This document shows, in pieces, positions 16,864-25,493 of a DNA stretch of 64,000 bases. Source of the stretch: Chryseobacterium sp. PMSZPI (GTDB taxonomy: Bacteria > Bacteroidota > Bacteroidia > Flavobacteriales > Weeksellaceae); contig NZ_PIZV01000060.1 of NCBI RefSeq assembly GCF_002835665.1, positions 22,675-86,674 on the forward strand, read 5' to 3'. Numbering within the stretch: the first letter of the stretch is position 1; every line of letters starts with the position of its first letter. The notes under the pieces are model-generated. The model searched no databases and had not been told where the DNA came from. It worked only from the letters and a program-made list of their open reading frames with translations. Made by a program: the position numbers and the translations under genes.

Positions 16864-17604
16864 ATGAAAAATATAGTAAAGAATACATTGAGTAAATCCA
16901 TGTTAATTACCGGGTTGATTTTTTCAACGTTAACTTTTTCTCAAACAACAACTGCAAATTCCTCTGTAGTTCCTACAGCTGTTGGAACTTCAAAAAACTG
17001 GGGTTCTGTGGATGGGATTTCAATGATTGGATTGGTTCAGGGACCCTCTTCTGCAGAAGCTCAATTACAGGTTGCCTGTGTTTTTGAATATACGGATAAT
17101 GACATCCACAGTGCTCAGGCATTACCCGCAAACCTAAATGGATTGGTGCATTTGGATGAAGCTTTGAAAGGAGAATTTACAAAAATAAGACAAGGCGGTT
17201 ACTTCAAAGGACATTCTTTGGAAACTATTTTGATTTCTCCTCCAAAAGGATCCATGTCTGCAAATAAACTGTTGCTAATTGGTTTAGGAGACCGAAACAA
17301 ATTCACTCCAGAATTGATGACATCTGTGGGAGAGGTTGCAGCACGTGAAGCCATGAGATTAGGAGTAAGTAATTTTGCCTTTGCAAGCGATTTAAAAGAT
17401 GCCGGTATTGATTCTCCAACAGCTCTGGTAGCAGGAAATGTAGTAAGAGGTATTGTGAATGCGAACCGCTCCGAAGTTTATTTGAAAGAACATAACCTTT
17501 CCAAAACTAAGAAATTAGAAAAAGTACATCTTCTGGCAGGGCCTTCATTCTTTGAAGTTGCCGGAGGGGGAATTAAAGAGGCTATTGCGGAAGTTAAGAA
17601 ATAG
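16864..17604 (+). CDS. Exported stand-alone M17 aminopeptidase N-terminal domain protein
   Basis: A 246-residue protein with a signal peptide (MKNIVKNTLSKSMLITGLIFSTLTFSQ). The region ALPANLNGLVHLDEALKGEF, ILISPPKGSMSANKLLLIGLGDR and LTSVGEVAAREAMRLGVSN matches the N-terminal (macro-like) domain of leucyl aminopeptidases (M17). The metal-binding catalytic domain is absent, and the frame stops 30-40 residues beyond this domain. It cannot be a peptidase by itself; the domain may bind a ligand. It follows the porin gene by 98 bp on the same strand and ends the cluster at a terminator. Confidence 0.82.
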   Translation: MKNIVKNTLSKSMLITGLIFSTLTFSQTTTANSSVVPTAVGTSKNWGSVDGISMIGLVQGPSSAEAQLQVACVFEYTDNDIHSAQALPANLNGLVHLDEALKGEFTKIRQGGYFKGHSLETILISPPKGSMSANKLLLIGLGDRNKFTPELMTSVGEVAAREAMRLGVSNFAFASDLKDAGIDSPTALVAGNVVRGIVNANRSEVYLKEHNLSKTKKLEKVHLLAGPSFFEVAGGGIKEAIAEVKK

Positions 17605-17663
17605 CTTTACTCTGATAGGTTTAATTCACTGGAAAGTCTTGACTAATTCAGTTTAATATTATA

Positions 17664-17700
17664 AAATGCCGGATATGGAAAATACCTGGCATTTTTTTTA
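17664..17700 (+). terminator. Terminator after the M17-N gene
   Basis: AATGCC (17665-17670) pairs with 17688-17693, with partial inner pairing CCGG/CCTGG, then eight T residues. Confidence 0.75.
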
Positions 17701-17707
17701 ATTTTTG

Positions 17708-17790
17708 TTGTGAGAAGTTGCGAGACTTTGAGCTAGTAAATAAAATCATTTCCTTTAAACCTGTTCGAAAGTAAAGAGACTTCAGAGAGT
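17708..17790. repeat. Dispersed repeat family C, facing copies
   Basis: 17748-17790 matches 9180-9223 (CCTTTAAAC and GAGACTTCAGAGAG) and 17708-17738 matches 4113-4147 in part (GAGACTTTGAGCTAG). The two halves face each other. Confidence 0.5.
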
Positions 17791-17821
17791 AGATAATATA
17801 AACATCACTTATGATTTTTCC

Positions 17822-17862
17822 ATAAAAAATGCCCCTAAAAAGGTCTGGCTTTTTGGGGCATT
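17822..17862 (-). terminator. Terminator of the minus-strand surface protein gene
   Basis: On the minus strand AATGCCCCAAAAAG (17862-17849) pairs with 17842-17829 with one bulged base, followed by TTTTTTATG. Confidence 0.85.
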
Positions 17863-17881
17863 CTATTGTAAGGATATTCTA

Positions 17882-19099
17882 TTATGGAGCTTTTACTTGC
17901 TCTATCTTTATATATATTTTAGAAAGGTTGGGTTGGGCACTACCTGAAGTAGGTGCACCTACCATAATGGTTGCGGTATAAGCGGTTTTTGAAGAAGGAT
18001 TACTGTCTATCCAGGTATATCTTCTATGCTCGGGTCCGCCACCGGCTCCGTCTATAATTCCTATGTTCCCCCAGTAAGCCGTTCCTATTGGCCCTGTGCT
18101 CTGAGGAACCCAAGTCGTTGATGAATCTGCCATACCACCCCATACTCCTGAAGTAATATTGTTTGTTGTTACGGCTGAACCAATATAACCACCATATTCG
18201 GTATTATAGTTCCAATACAGATTAACGGTAGAACCTGTATTATTAAACAATTGCACATTAGGAACTGCAGTGGTTGTACCACTTGTCGTATCAAATATTA
18301 CCCTGATCGAATACTTACCATCCGGAGTAGCAAGAGGTAGAGTGTAGGCTTGTTTCCCGTTGGAATCGGTTGTTAGGGTTGGATATCCCATCACAGCAAG
18401 AGATGAAATGTCTGCACGACTTGTATTTCCCACTGTAGCAGTACAGTTTTGTGCTGCTGTTAAGAAAGGAACTGTAGTGCTGTTCATAGGAATACTCATA
18501 TCATTAGCAGTGGTAGGAGTACCAGTCACAGAGAATACCAATTCGCCATCACCAAACTCCAGAGTTCCGGGTCTTAGTTGAAAGGTTAATCCGTTCACAG
18601 TAAAAGGAGCTCCTGAATTATACGAACCTCCGTTTCCTTGATTATAGGTAATTCTTAAGTTTCCATTGTAAGGAACACCGGGAGTATAAGTAGAAGGATT
18701 TAAGTAAGCTGTATTACACTGTAACGCGGTAATAGCCGAAGCAATGGTATTTGTTGTTGGTGTAATTCTTTGCCATACATTTCCATCAAAATAATAATAG
18801 CCGATAGCAGTAACGTTAATACGTTGTCCTGTAGCATCACCACCGGTAACATCCGTAATATAAATTAATGCTCCTCTCTGATCGCTGCCATAGGAAGCAG
18901 TATTTGCGGTAAGCTCGGCTCTTGTAAGTCTCGGAGCCTGTAATCCGTATGTTTGTGTGTTATCCGTAATTACTCCAGAATTATCTCTTTTAGCAGATAC
19001 ATCCATCGTTGTTTTTGGTAAAGATGTATTGATGCCTACTTGGGCAAGCGAGAACCCAGAAATCAGAATAGCACTGAGGTGTGTAAATTTTGTTTTCAT
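17882..19099 (-). CDS. Secreted surface protein of unknown function (VGINTSLPKTTMDV type)
   Basis: A 405-residue protein. The signal peptide (MKTKFTHLSAILISGFSLAQ) is followed directly by VGINTSLPKTTMDVSAKRD, then GLQAPRLTRAELT, GALIYITDVTGG and GYYYFDGNVWQRI, a head common to many Flavobacteriales surface proteins. The middle and C-terminal parts are rich in Thr, Asn and Gly with beta-sandwich-like strands (NLRITYNQGNGGSYNSGAPF, KIYIKIEQVKAP). There is no T9SS domain, catalytic motif or membrane helix. It is probably an extracellular or outer-membrane-associated beta-rich protein. The minus-strand orientation is isolated, with a terminator behind it. Function unknown. Confidence 0.8.
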   Translation of the reverse strand: MKTKFTHLSAILISGFSLAQVGINTSLPKTTMDVSAKRDNSGVITDNTQTYGLQAPRLTRAELTANTASYGSDQRGALIYITDVTGGDATGQRINVTAIGYYYFDGNVWQRITPTTNTIASAITALQCNTAYLNPSTYTPGVPYNGNLRITYNQGNGGSYNSGAPFTVNGLTFQLRPGTLEFGDGELVFSVTGTPTTANDMSIPMNSTTVPFLTAAQNCTATVGNTSRADISSLAVMGYPTLTTDSNGKQAYTLPLATPDGKYSIRVIFDTTSGTTTAVPNVQLFNNTGSTVNLYWNYNTEYGGYIGSAVTTNNITSGVWGGMADSSTTWVPQSTGPIGTAYWGNIGIIDGAGGGPEHRRYTWIDSNPSSKTAYTATIMVGAPTSGSAQPNLSKIYIKIEQVKAP

Positions 19100-19287
19100 G
19101 TTAGGTGTTATTTTGGGTAAGTCAAATATAGCTTTTTTTTATGAAAAAATAAAAAAAATTACCTTTATGATAAAAAAAAACAATTAATTCATAAGGTTCT
19201 ATTGAAATATGAGATTTTGAGCGGGTTTGTAATGTTTTTAATTTCAGTATCCTTTTTTTGATTAAAGCTCTTATATCAACTTTTGCT

Positions 19288-19473
19288 CACCTAAGAAGTT
19301 TAAAATAACCCCCGCATAAGTTCACATAAAAGGAAAATCAAAAATTTTCATAAAAATTAGTGCTTTTATCTACGCAATGCTTGTCGTTTAAAAATACTAA
19401 AATGTTTAAAAACTTTTGTGACTTTTGGCTATGTGGACCCTTCGGTTTGTGGTTTAATAAAATATTTAAACAG
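19288..19473 (+). repeat. Dispersed repeat family A, copy 2 (left end missing)
   Basis: It matches 20323-20511 from AAGAAGTTTAAAAT to the shared right end TTTGTGGTTTAATAAA..TAAACAG. It lies directly upstream of the CREST-type gene. Confidence 0.75.
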
Positions 19474-19549
19474 ATTTAACATAATCGGGCACGGTCAGGT
19501 ATATAATGTCATAATTTTTTCTATATTTAGAAGTACATTAGTATATACA

Positions 19550-20317
19550 ATGCCAATACACCCAATACCTCCGGATGGAGGCATGTTATATAAAGAAACA
19601 GATATGACTCAGTTTTTCCCTGAGCCATTAAATGCAATAACTGCTCTGTTGTTTTTAGCCATAGCTATTTTTTGGACCGTTAAAATGAAGGGGAATTTTA
19701 AAGAATATCCTTTTTTAACCTATTGCCTGATTTTATTATATATAGGTGCCATTGGAGGAACTGTTTATCATTCATTCAGACAATGGCCGGTATTTATCAT
19801 GATGGATTGGATGCCCATTATGTTGCTGTGCTTGTCTGCCGGATTTTATTTTTTAGCTCAGAGCATCAGATGGTACTATGCTGTTGTAATGGTTCTTGTA
19901 TATCTGATACTTATGTTTGTGTTGAGAAATTGGATTTTAATAGATAATACAGCTCTCTTTATCAATGTAAATTATGCCATCATGGCTTCATTTGTGCTTT
20001 TTTCGGTATTAAGTTATTTGATATATACTCAATGGAAAGCTGGCAAATGGGTAGGCTTTGCTTTATTATCTTTTGTTCTTGCGCTTACTTTCCGGATCAT
20101 TGATAAATGGGATTGGGCGAGTTTCGGAACACATTTTTTATGGCATACATTTGGGGCGGTAGCAACATTTTGTATGTTTAATTATATCTATCTTACGCGG
20201 AATATAATGAGAAACCATAAGTGGTTTTTATTTTCATTGAACTCCTTATTCATATATGAAATCTGTTTAAGCTTAACCACAAAAGTCACAAAAGTTTTTA
20301 TTTTTTTAACACTTTAG
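19550..20317 (+). CDS. CREST-type (ceramidase / hemolysin III-like) membrane protein with repeat-derived C-terminus
   Basis: The frame opens at 19418 inside repeat A, but ATG 19550 (MPIHPIPPDGGMLYKETD) is the sensible start, giving 255 residues. Seven or so membrane helices are visible. GTVYHSFRQ, MMDWMPIML and GTHFLWHTFGA supply the His, Asp and HxxxH pattern of the CREST superfamily (alkaline ceramidase, PAQR, hemolysin III), presumed Zn-dependent lipid amidases. The last 16 residues (SLTTKVTKVFIFLTL) are encoded inside repeat A copy 3, so the original C-terminus was replaced when the repeat arrived. Repeats on both sides are unusual. The catalytic role is inferred from motif spacing. Confidence 0.72.
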   Translation: MPIHPIPPDGGMLYKETDMTQFFPEPLNAITALLFLAIAIFWTVKMKGNFKEYPFLTYCLILLYIGAIGGTVYHSFRQWPVFIMMDWMPIMLLCLSAGFYFLAQSIRWYYAVVMVLVYLILMFVLRNWILIDNTALFINVNYAIMASFVLFSVLSYLIYTQWKAGKWVGFALLSFVLALTFRIIDKWDWASFGTHFLWHTFGAVATFCMFNYIYLTRNIMRNHKWFLFSLNSLFIYEICLSLTTKVTKVFIFLTL

Positions 20318-20511
20318 TCCACTTAAGAAGTTTAAAATGCCCCTGTATAAGTTCCAGTACACTTAAGATGAAAATCAAAGATTTTCGTGAAACTTTAGTG
20401 CACCTATCTGCACAATTCTTGTTACTTAAAAATACTAAAGTGTTTAAAAAGCTTTTGTGGCTTTTGACTGCGTCGAACCTTCGATTTGTGGTTTAATAAA
20501 AAAATAAACAG
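20263..20511 (+). repeat. Dispersed MITE-like repeat family A, copy 3 (most complete, 249 bp)
   Basis: Ends are CTGTTTA and TAAACAG. Inside these lie inverted blocks TTAACCACAAA / TTTGTGGTTTAA and CACAAAAG / CTTTTGTG, then AACACTTTAG / CTAAAGTGTT. It has no coding capacity. The left end overlaps the 3' end of the CREST-type gene. Confidence 0.82.
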
Positions 20512-20547
20512 TTTTTCTATGAAATTCACAGTTTACTTCTTTTACTG

Positions 20548-20576
20548 TTGAAAGAAAGATGATTTACTTATATTTG
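20548..20576 (+). promoter_or_regulatory. Promoter of the PIG-L deacetylase operon
   Basis: TTG (20548-20550), 18 bp, then TATATTTG (20569-20576), matching the Bacteroidota TTG / TAnnTTTG consensus. The ATG is 19 bp further. Confidence 0.75.
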
Positions 20577-20595
20577 CTCTGCAAAGTAAAATTAA

Positions 20596-23100
20596 ATGTT
20601 CAAAAAAGTAAGCACTGTATGTATCCTTGGATTGTATACGGTTTTTTGTTCGGCCCAGCAGGTCCGGCCCTCCAAATCATCTGAAATTTACCGCGAAATC
20701 AAAACCCTTAAACAGCTGCCTAAAGTTTTATACCTTGCGGCTCATCCCGATGATGAAAATACGGGATTGCTGTCATGGCTAATCAACGATCAAAATGTAG
20801 AAACGGGTTATTTGTCTTTAACCAGAGGGGATGGCGGTCAGAATTTATTAGGTACAGAGCAGGGTGCTGCGTTGGGTTTAATCAGAACGCATGAACTTTT
20901 AGAGGCAAGAAAGCTAGACGGTGCCCAACAGTTTTTTACCCGTGCGATTGATTTCGGATTCTCTAAAAACACTACAGATACTTTTAAACAATGGAATATA
21001 GATAATATTACAGCAGATGTAGTCTGGGTAATCCGTAAATTCCGTCCGGATGTTATCATTTGTCGTTTTCCTCCTACTGCAGCAGCAGGTCATGGACAGC
21101 ATGCCGCTTCGGCGGTGGTTGCAGAAAAAGCTTTTAAGCTGGCGGGCGATAAAACAGCTTTTCCGGATCAATTAAAATATGTTAATACATGGCAGCCAAA
21201 ACGCGTATTGTGGAATACTTTCCGCTTTGGTGGAGTCAATACAACCGATGAAAATCAACTGAAAGTTACCGTTGGGCAATATGATGCACAATTGGGAATG
21301 GGGTACGGAGAATTAGCAGGATTAAGCAGAAGTTTGCATAAAAGTCAGGGTGCAGGAACACAGTCTGTAGCCGGTATCAGAACTGAATATTTTGCCCATG
21401 TTGCTGGTGAGCCCGCAAAAACAACACTTTTTGATGGAGTAATGAAGACTTGGACTTCACAAGGAAACGCTGATATTGACCAGTCATTAGATAAAATTAT
21501 TTCTGCTTTTAATTTCAATAATCCTGACCAGAGTTTGCCAGCTTTGCTTGCTTTGAGAAAAAAGGTCATGACACTAAAAGATGCAGATCTTAAAACGGAT
21601 AAAATTAAATCTCTTGACCATATTATTTTAAGCTGTGCCGGGTTTATGGGTGAGGTGGTTACCAATCAGGCTGAAGCGGTTGCCGGAGATCATTATAATT
21701 TCAGGTTAAATCTGATTTCAAGAGCTTCAAATCCTGTTGTTTTAGAAAATGTTAAATGGTTAAGTCAATCCGAAAGCTTCAACAGAAAACTATCCAAAGA
21801 TTCTTTGATTACCATTCAGCATGACATTCAGATTCCTGCGGATGCAGCACTTACAGAACCTTACTGGTTGGCAAAACCTCCTGTAAATGCAGCAACTTTC
21901 TCTGTTCCAAATGATACTTTAGTCGGTTTGCCAGAGGCAGAATCACCATTGAATGTTTTGCTGGATTTAAAAATCGGTTCAGAAGATTTTCAGGTTAAAC
22001 TTCCTTTATCTTTCAAGAAATTAGACCCGGTGCGTGGTGATGTAGTTGAAGCCTTGCGCATTGTTCCTGCATTGGAACTGAAATTTACACAACCACTTTA
22101 TGTAGCCAAAGAAAATGAAGATTTACATTTGAGTTTAAATGTTAAGGTTAACTCTAATAAGCCGTACAATAAAGGTATTCTCAACCTGATGTATAACGGA
22201 GAACGATTAGGGGAAACTACTATAAATTCGGTTAAGGGGAAAGACTTTACCGTTGACTATATGATTCCAAAAACTAAGCTTGCCACAATCAATTCATCCC
22301 GTTTGCCATTGGATGCGAATTTTGTTGCAGATGGAGTCACTTATAATAAAAAGCAACTATTAATTCAGTATCCGCATTTACCTTCCTTACAATATTTTGC
22401 GCCTGCCACTGCCACCGTAATGAAAGGCGATATTCAGGCGAAGGTTAAAAAAGTTGGGTATGTAGAAGGTGCGGGCGATTTCATTCCCGATTTCCTCCGC
22501 ATCGCAGGTATTCAGGTAGATGTTTTGAAAGACGAAGATTTTTATGGAAACATAGGTGAATCTACTGGAACCGGCAGTCAAAACAAATTATCACAATATG
22601 ATGCTATTGTATTGGGTGTTCGTGCAAACAACACAGAGAAAAAACTGGGGCGCTGGATGCCTTTCTTATGGTCTTATGTAAAAGCCGGAGGTAATCTGGT
22701 GATGCAGTATAACACGAACCAGGATACAACCGTTGATCAATTGGGAATGTACAATTTCAGTGTAGCCAATAAGCGTGTTACCGAAGAAAATGCTGCGGTT
22801 ACATTTTTAAATCCCAATCATAAATTACTGAACTTTCCGAACAAAATTACTGCGGATGATTTTAAAGGCTGGGTACAGGAGCGTGGAGCCTATTTCCCTG
22901 CTCAATGGGATGCAGCGTATGAACCGCTTTTTGAAATGCACGATACAGATGAAGAGCCATTGAAAGGATCAACTTTATATGCCCAATATGGAAAGGGTAA
23001 TTTTATTTACACCCCATTGGCGTTCTTCAGACAGCTTCCTGCGGGAAATGTGGGTGCGGCACGTTTATTTTTTAACTTTTTATCTGCACAAAAAAACTGA
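20596..23100 (+). CDS. Exported PIG-L family deacetylase, large form
   Basis: An 834-residue protein with a signal peptide (MFKKVSTVCILGLYTVFCSAQQ). The metal motif AHPDDE is in KVLYLAAHPDDENTGLLSW (near residue 55), followed by LSLTRGDGGQN, RTHELLEARKLDGAQ and a later HGQH in AAAGHGQHAASAVVA. These are the Zn ligands and Asp base of LmbE/PIG-L N-acetylglucosamine deacetylases. The long C-terminal part (about 380-834) is beta-rich and ends in a ThuA-like/glutamine-amidotransferase-like fold (YDAIVLGVRANNT, GNLVMQYNTNQDT). Its stop overlaps a 34-codon gene, and a symporter follows, so deacetylation may be coupled to uptake of an amino sugar. Substrate is inferred. Confidence 0.88.
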   Translation: MFKKVSTVCILGLYTVFCSAQQVRPSKSSEIYREIKTLKQLPKVLYLAAHPDDENTGLLSWLINDQNVETGYLSLTRGDGGQNLLGTEQGAALGLIRTHELLEARKLDGAQQFFTRAIDFGFSKNTTDTFKQWNIDNITADVVWVIRKFRPDVIICRFPPTAAAGHGQHAASAVVAEKAFKLAGDKTAFPDQLKYVNTWQPKRVLWNTFRFGGVNTTDENQLKVTVGQYDAQLGMGYGELAGLSRSLHKSQGAGTQSVAGIRTEYFAHVAGEPAKTTLFDGVMKTWTSQGNADIDQSLDKIISAFNFNNPDQSLPALLALRKKVMTLKDADLKTDKIKSLDHIILSCAGFMGEVVTNQAEAVAGDHYNFRLNLISRASNPVVLENVKWLSQSESFNRKLSKDSLITIQHDIQIPADAALTEPYWLAKPPVNAATFSVPNDTLVGLPEAESPLNVLLDLKIGSEDFQVKLPLSFKKLDPVRGDVVEALRIVPALELKFTQPLYVAKENEDLHLSLNVKVNSNKPYNKGILNLMYNGERLGETTINSVKGKDFTVDYMIPKTKLATINSSRLPLDANFVADGVTYNKKQLLIQYPHLPSLQYFAPATATVMKGDIQAKVKKVGYVEGAGDFIPDFLRIAGIQVDVLKDEDFYGNIGESTGTGSQNKLSQYDAIVLGVRANNTEKKLGRWMPFLWSYVKAGGNLVMQYNTNQDTTVDQLGMYNFSVANKRVTEENAAVTFLNPNHKLLNFPNKITADDFKGWVQERGAYFPAQWDAAYEPLFEMHDTDEEPLKGSTLYAQYGKGNFIYTPLAFFRQLPAGNVGAARLFFNFLSAQKN

Positions 23101-23204
23101 TGAGCAAACAACTTAAAAATTGGAATATCTGGTACATACTATTAGCCGTTGCATTGGTATTGCAGATCGCATTTTATTATTGGTTTACTAAATTCTGGGC
23201 ATGA
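23100..23204 (+). CDS. 34-residue single-pass membrane protein, coupled on both sides
   Basis: ATG at 23100 overlaps the deacetylase stop (TGATG), and its own stop overlaps the symporter start (ATGA, 23201-23204). The peptide MSKQLKNWNIWYILLAVALV.. has a polar basic start and one hydrophobic helix (about residues 11-30), ending in aromatic residues (YYWFTKFWA). Tight coupling to a sodium-solute symporter recalls known small partner subunits of that family (such as YhdT/PanF), but this sequence was not recognised. It is too short for most gene callers. The coupling argues strongly that it is real. Confidence 0.72.
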   Translation: MSKQLKNWNIWYILLAVALVLQIAFYYWFTKFWA

Positions 23205-24892
23205 GTACTATAGATTGGACAGTTCTTATTGTTACACTTGTTGCAGTGGTGGTGTACGGCGTATTCATCGGTCGTGGCCAAAAAAGCAACGAATCCTACC
23301 TGAAAGCAGATAATAAAATGCCCTGGTATATTGTGCTGATAGGGATTATGGCTACACAGGCAAGTGCCATTACATTTTTGTCAGCGCCGGGTCAGGCTTA
23401 TACAGACGGGATGCGTTTCGTTCAGTATTACTTTGGGTTACCTTTGGCGATGATTGTGATTTGTATCACTTTCATTCCGATTTTTCAGCGCTTAAATGTT
23501 TATACGGCTTATGAATATTTAGAAAACCGTTTTGATAAAAAAACAAGGGTACTTACTTCACTGCTTTTTCTTTTTTCCAGAGGTTTATCAACGGGAATCA
23601 GTATTTACGCTCCGAGTATTATCTTATCAAGCGTTTTAAACTGGAATATTTATTTAACCAATGTCCTGACAGGTGGTATTCTGTTGATTTATACCTATGT
23701 TGGGGGAGCAAAAGCGATTGCACACACTCAAAAGTTACAGTTTCTCATTATTCTGGGAACCATGGCTTTTGCAGGGTATTTACTTATCCAGAATATGCCG
23801 AATGGAATCGGTTTTAACGATGCGCTGTATCTGGCAGGAAAATCCGGAAAGCTTAATGTAATTACCACAGAATTCGATTGGAAAGATAAATACAATATTT
23901 GGAGCGGGCTGATCGGTGGCTTTTTTCTGGCGCTTTCTTACTTCGGTACAGACCAGAGTCAGGTGGGAAGGTATATTACAGCAAAAGACAATACCAATGC
24001 AAAAATGGGTCTGCTGTTGAACGGGTTGGTTAAAATTCCGATGCAATTTGCTATTCTCCTGATCGGTGCCTTACTTTTTGCTTTCTTTTCTCTAAAACCT
24101 GCTCCTATTTACTTTAACGAACGTTCTTATCAGTATTTAAAGGAAACAAAACCTGAACAGGCTGCGGCTTTTGAAAAAGAACATCAGGATTTACAGATAA
24201 AATTTAATGCAGAATCGAAAGAAATTTTAAAATTGAAAGAGAATAATTCTCCCCAACTTAATAAAACAATTCAGGATTTTAAAAATACACAAACCGAGGT
24301 AAAAGCATTGCACGGAAGGGTGGAGGAAGCGATCAATAGTTCAAACTATAATGCAGAAAAAACGGATACGAATTACATTTTCCTGTATTTCGTGAAAAAT
24401 ACCCTGCCTGTAGGAATGATCGGTTTGCTGTTTGCCGTCATTTTCCTGGCCAGCTGGGGTTCCATTTCGGCAGCATTGAATTCCCTTGCCGCCTGCTCAT
24501 TAAAAGATGTTCATCTGATATTTAAAAAAGATATTCCTGATGATGCAACAGAGTTGAAGTATAGTCGCCTGCACACTTTAGCCTGGGGTATTTTCTCAAT
24601 CGGTGTAGCTATGTTTGCCACTCAAATGGGCTCCCTTATTGAAGCTGTGAATGTATTAGGTTCTCTTTTCTACGGTCCGATATTGGGGATTTTTCTGGTT
24701 GCATTTTACTATAAAAAAATCACCGGTTCCAATGTATTTATTGCTGCAATTTTATCAGAAATTGTGGTTATTGCCATTTACCAGTTTGATATCGTTTCTT
24801 TCCTTTGGCTTAATGTAATCGGTGCTGCAGCGGTTATTGTATTTTCAGCAATCGGATTGCTATTTTATAAGCAAAAAGTAGTAAATTCGTAA
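23201..24892 (+). CDS. Sodium:solute symporter (SSS / SLC5 family)
   Basis: A 563-residue protein with about 13-14 membrane helices. NKMPWYIVLIGIMATQASAITF and SAPGQAYTDGMRFVQYYFGLP are the SSS signature, and LALSYFGTDQSQVGRYITAK is the second diagnostic block (Na+/substrate site). A polar loop (about 305-390, rich in Lys/Glu) separates helices 8 and 9. It imports a small solute with Na+. It starts within the stop of the 34-residue protein and is followed by a DUF2911 gene. With the PIG-L enzyme upstream, a sugar or sugar derivative is a reasonable but unproven substrate. Confidence 0.9.
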   Translation: MSTIDWTVLIVTLVAVVVYGVFIGRGQKSNESYLKADNKMPWYIVLIGIMATQASAITFLSAPGQAYTDGMRFVQYYFGLPLAMIVICITFIPIFQRLNVYTAYEYLENRFDKKTRVLTSLLFLFSRGLSTGISIYAPSIILSSVLNWNIYLTNVLTGGILLIYTYVGGAKAIAHTQKLQFLIILGTMAFAGYLLIQNMPNGIGFNDALYLAGKSGKLNVITTEFDWKDKYNIWSGLIGGFFLALSYFGTDQSQVGRYITAKDNTNAKMGLLLNGLVKIPMQFAILLIGALLFAFFSLKPAPIYFNERSYQYLKETKPEQAAAFEKEHQDLQIKFNAESKEILKLKENNSPQLNKTIQDFKNTQTEVKALHGRVEEAINSSNYNAEKTDTNYIFLYFVKNTLPVGMIGLLFAVIFLASWGSISAALNSLAACSLKDVHLIFKKDIPDDATELKYSRLHTLAWGIFSIGVAMFATQMGSLIEAVNVLGSLFYGPILGIFLVAFYYKKITGSNVFIAAILSEIVVIAIYQFDIVSFLWLNVIGAAAVIVFSAIGLLFYKQKVVNS

Positions 24893-24927
24893 GCGAATAA
24901 TGACAAAAACAAATAAATAAATATAAT

Positions 24928-25446
24928 ATGAAAGCAATAATTAAATCTGCTACCGTCCTTGTTGCGACAATGACAATCTCCATGAATGCCTTTGCACAGG
25001 ATACTAAAAAACCTGCCAGCCCTCCGGCTACTGCAACCGGAAAAATTAAAGATGCAACCATTACCATTGCCTATAGCAGCCCTTCTGTTAAAGGGCGTAC
25101 CATCTGGGGTGGTTTAGAAGCTTATGATAAAGTTTGGCGTGCAGGTGCCAATGAAGCAACAACTTTCGAAACGGATAAAGACATTACCGTTCAAGGTAAA
25201 AAACTGGCTGCAGGTAAATACAGCTTTTTCTTAATTCCTAAAGCATCCGGAACCTGGACTGCGATTTTTAATAAAGAACCAAAGCAATGGGGTGCTTATA
25301 AATATGAACAAGCTAAAGATGCTCTACGTGTTGATGTGAAAACAAAAGCTTTACCGGTAACACAGGAAACTTTAGTGTATAAAATAAATAATAATGGTTT
25401 CACAATGGATTGGGATAAAATCTCAGTTCCTGTAGAGATCAAATAA
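24928..25446 (+). CDS. Exported DUF2911 protein
   Basis: A 172-residue protein with signal peptide ([24 protein letters not shown]). [48 protein letters not shown] and [18 protein letters not shown] are the conserved blocks of DUF2911, a Bacteroidota beta-sandwich domain of unknown function. It is separated from the symporter by 35 bp and is probably the last gene of that operon, ending at the terminator at 25467. Confidence 0.88.
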   Translation: MKAIIKSATVLVATMTISMNAFAQDTKKPASPPATATGKIKDATITIAYSSPSVKGRTIWGGLEAYDKVWRAGANEATTFETDKDITVQGKKLAAGKYSFFLIPKASGTWTAIFNKEPKQWGAYKYEQAKDALRVDVKTKALPVTQETLVYKINNNGFTMDWDKISVPVEIK

Positions 25447-25466
25447 ATGTAAATATAACAAGTTAA

Positions 25467-25493
25467 AATCCCGGTTAATCCGGGATTTTTTGT
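25467..25493 (+). terminator. Terminator of the deacetylase-symporter operon
   Basis: AATCCCGG (25467-25474), loop TTAAT, CCGGGATT (25480-25487), then TTTTT. Confidence 0.9.

Noticed and set aside
19418..19549. Longer N-terminus of the CREST-type gene
   Set aside because: Codons before 19550 lie partly in repeat A and do not look like protein.
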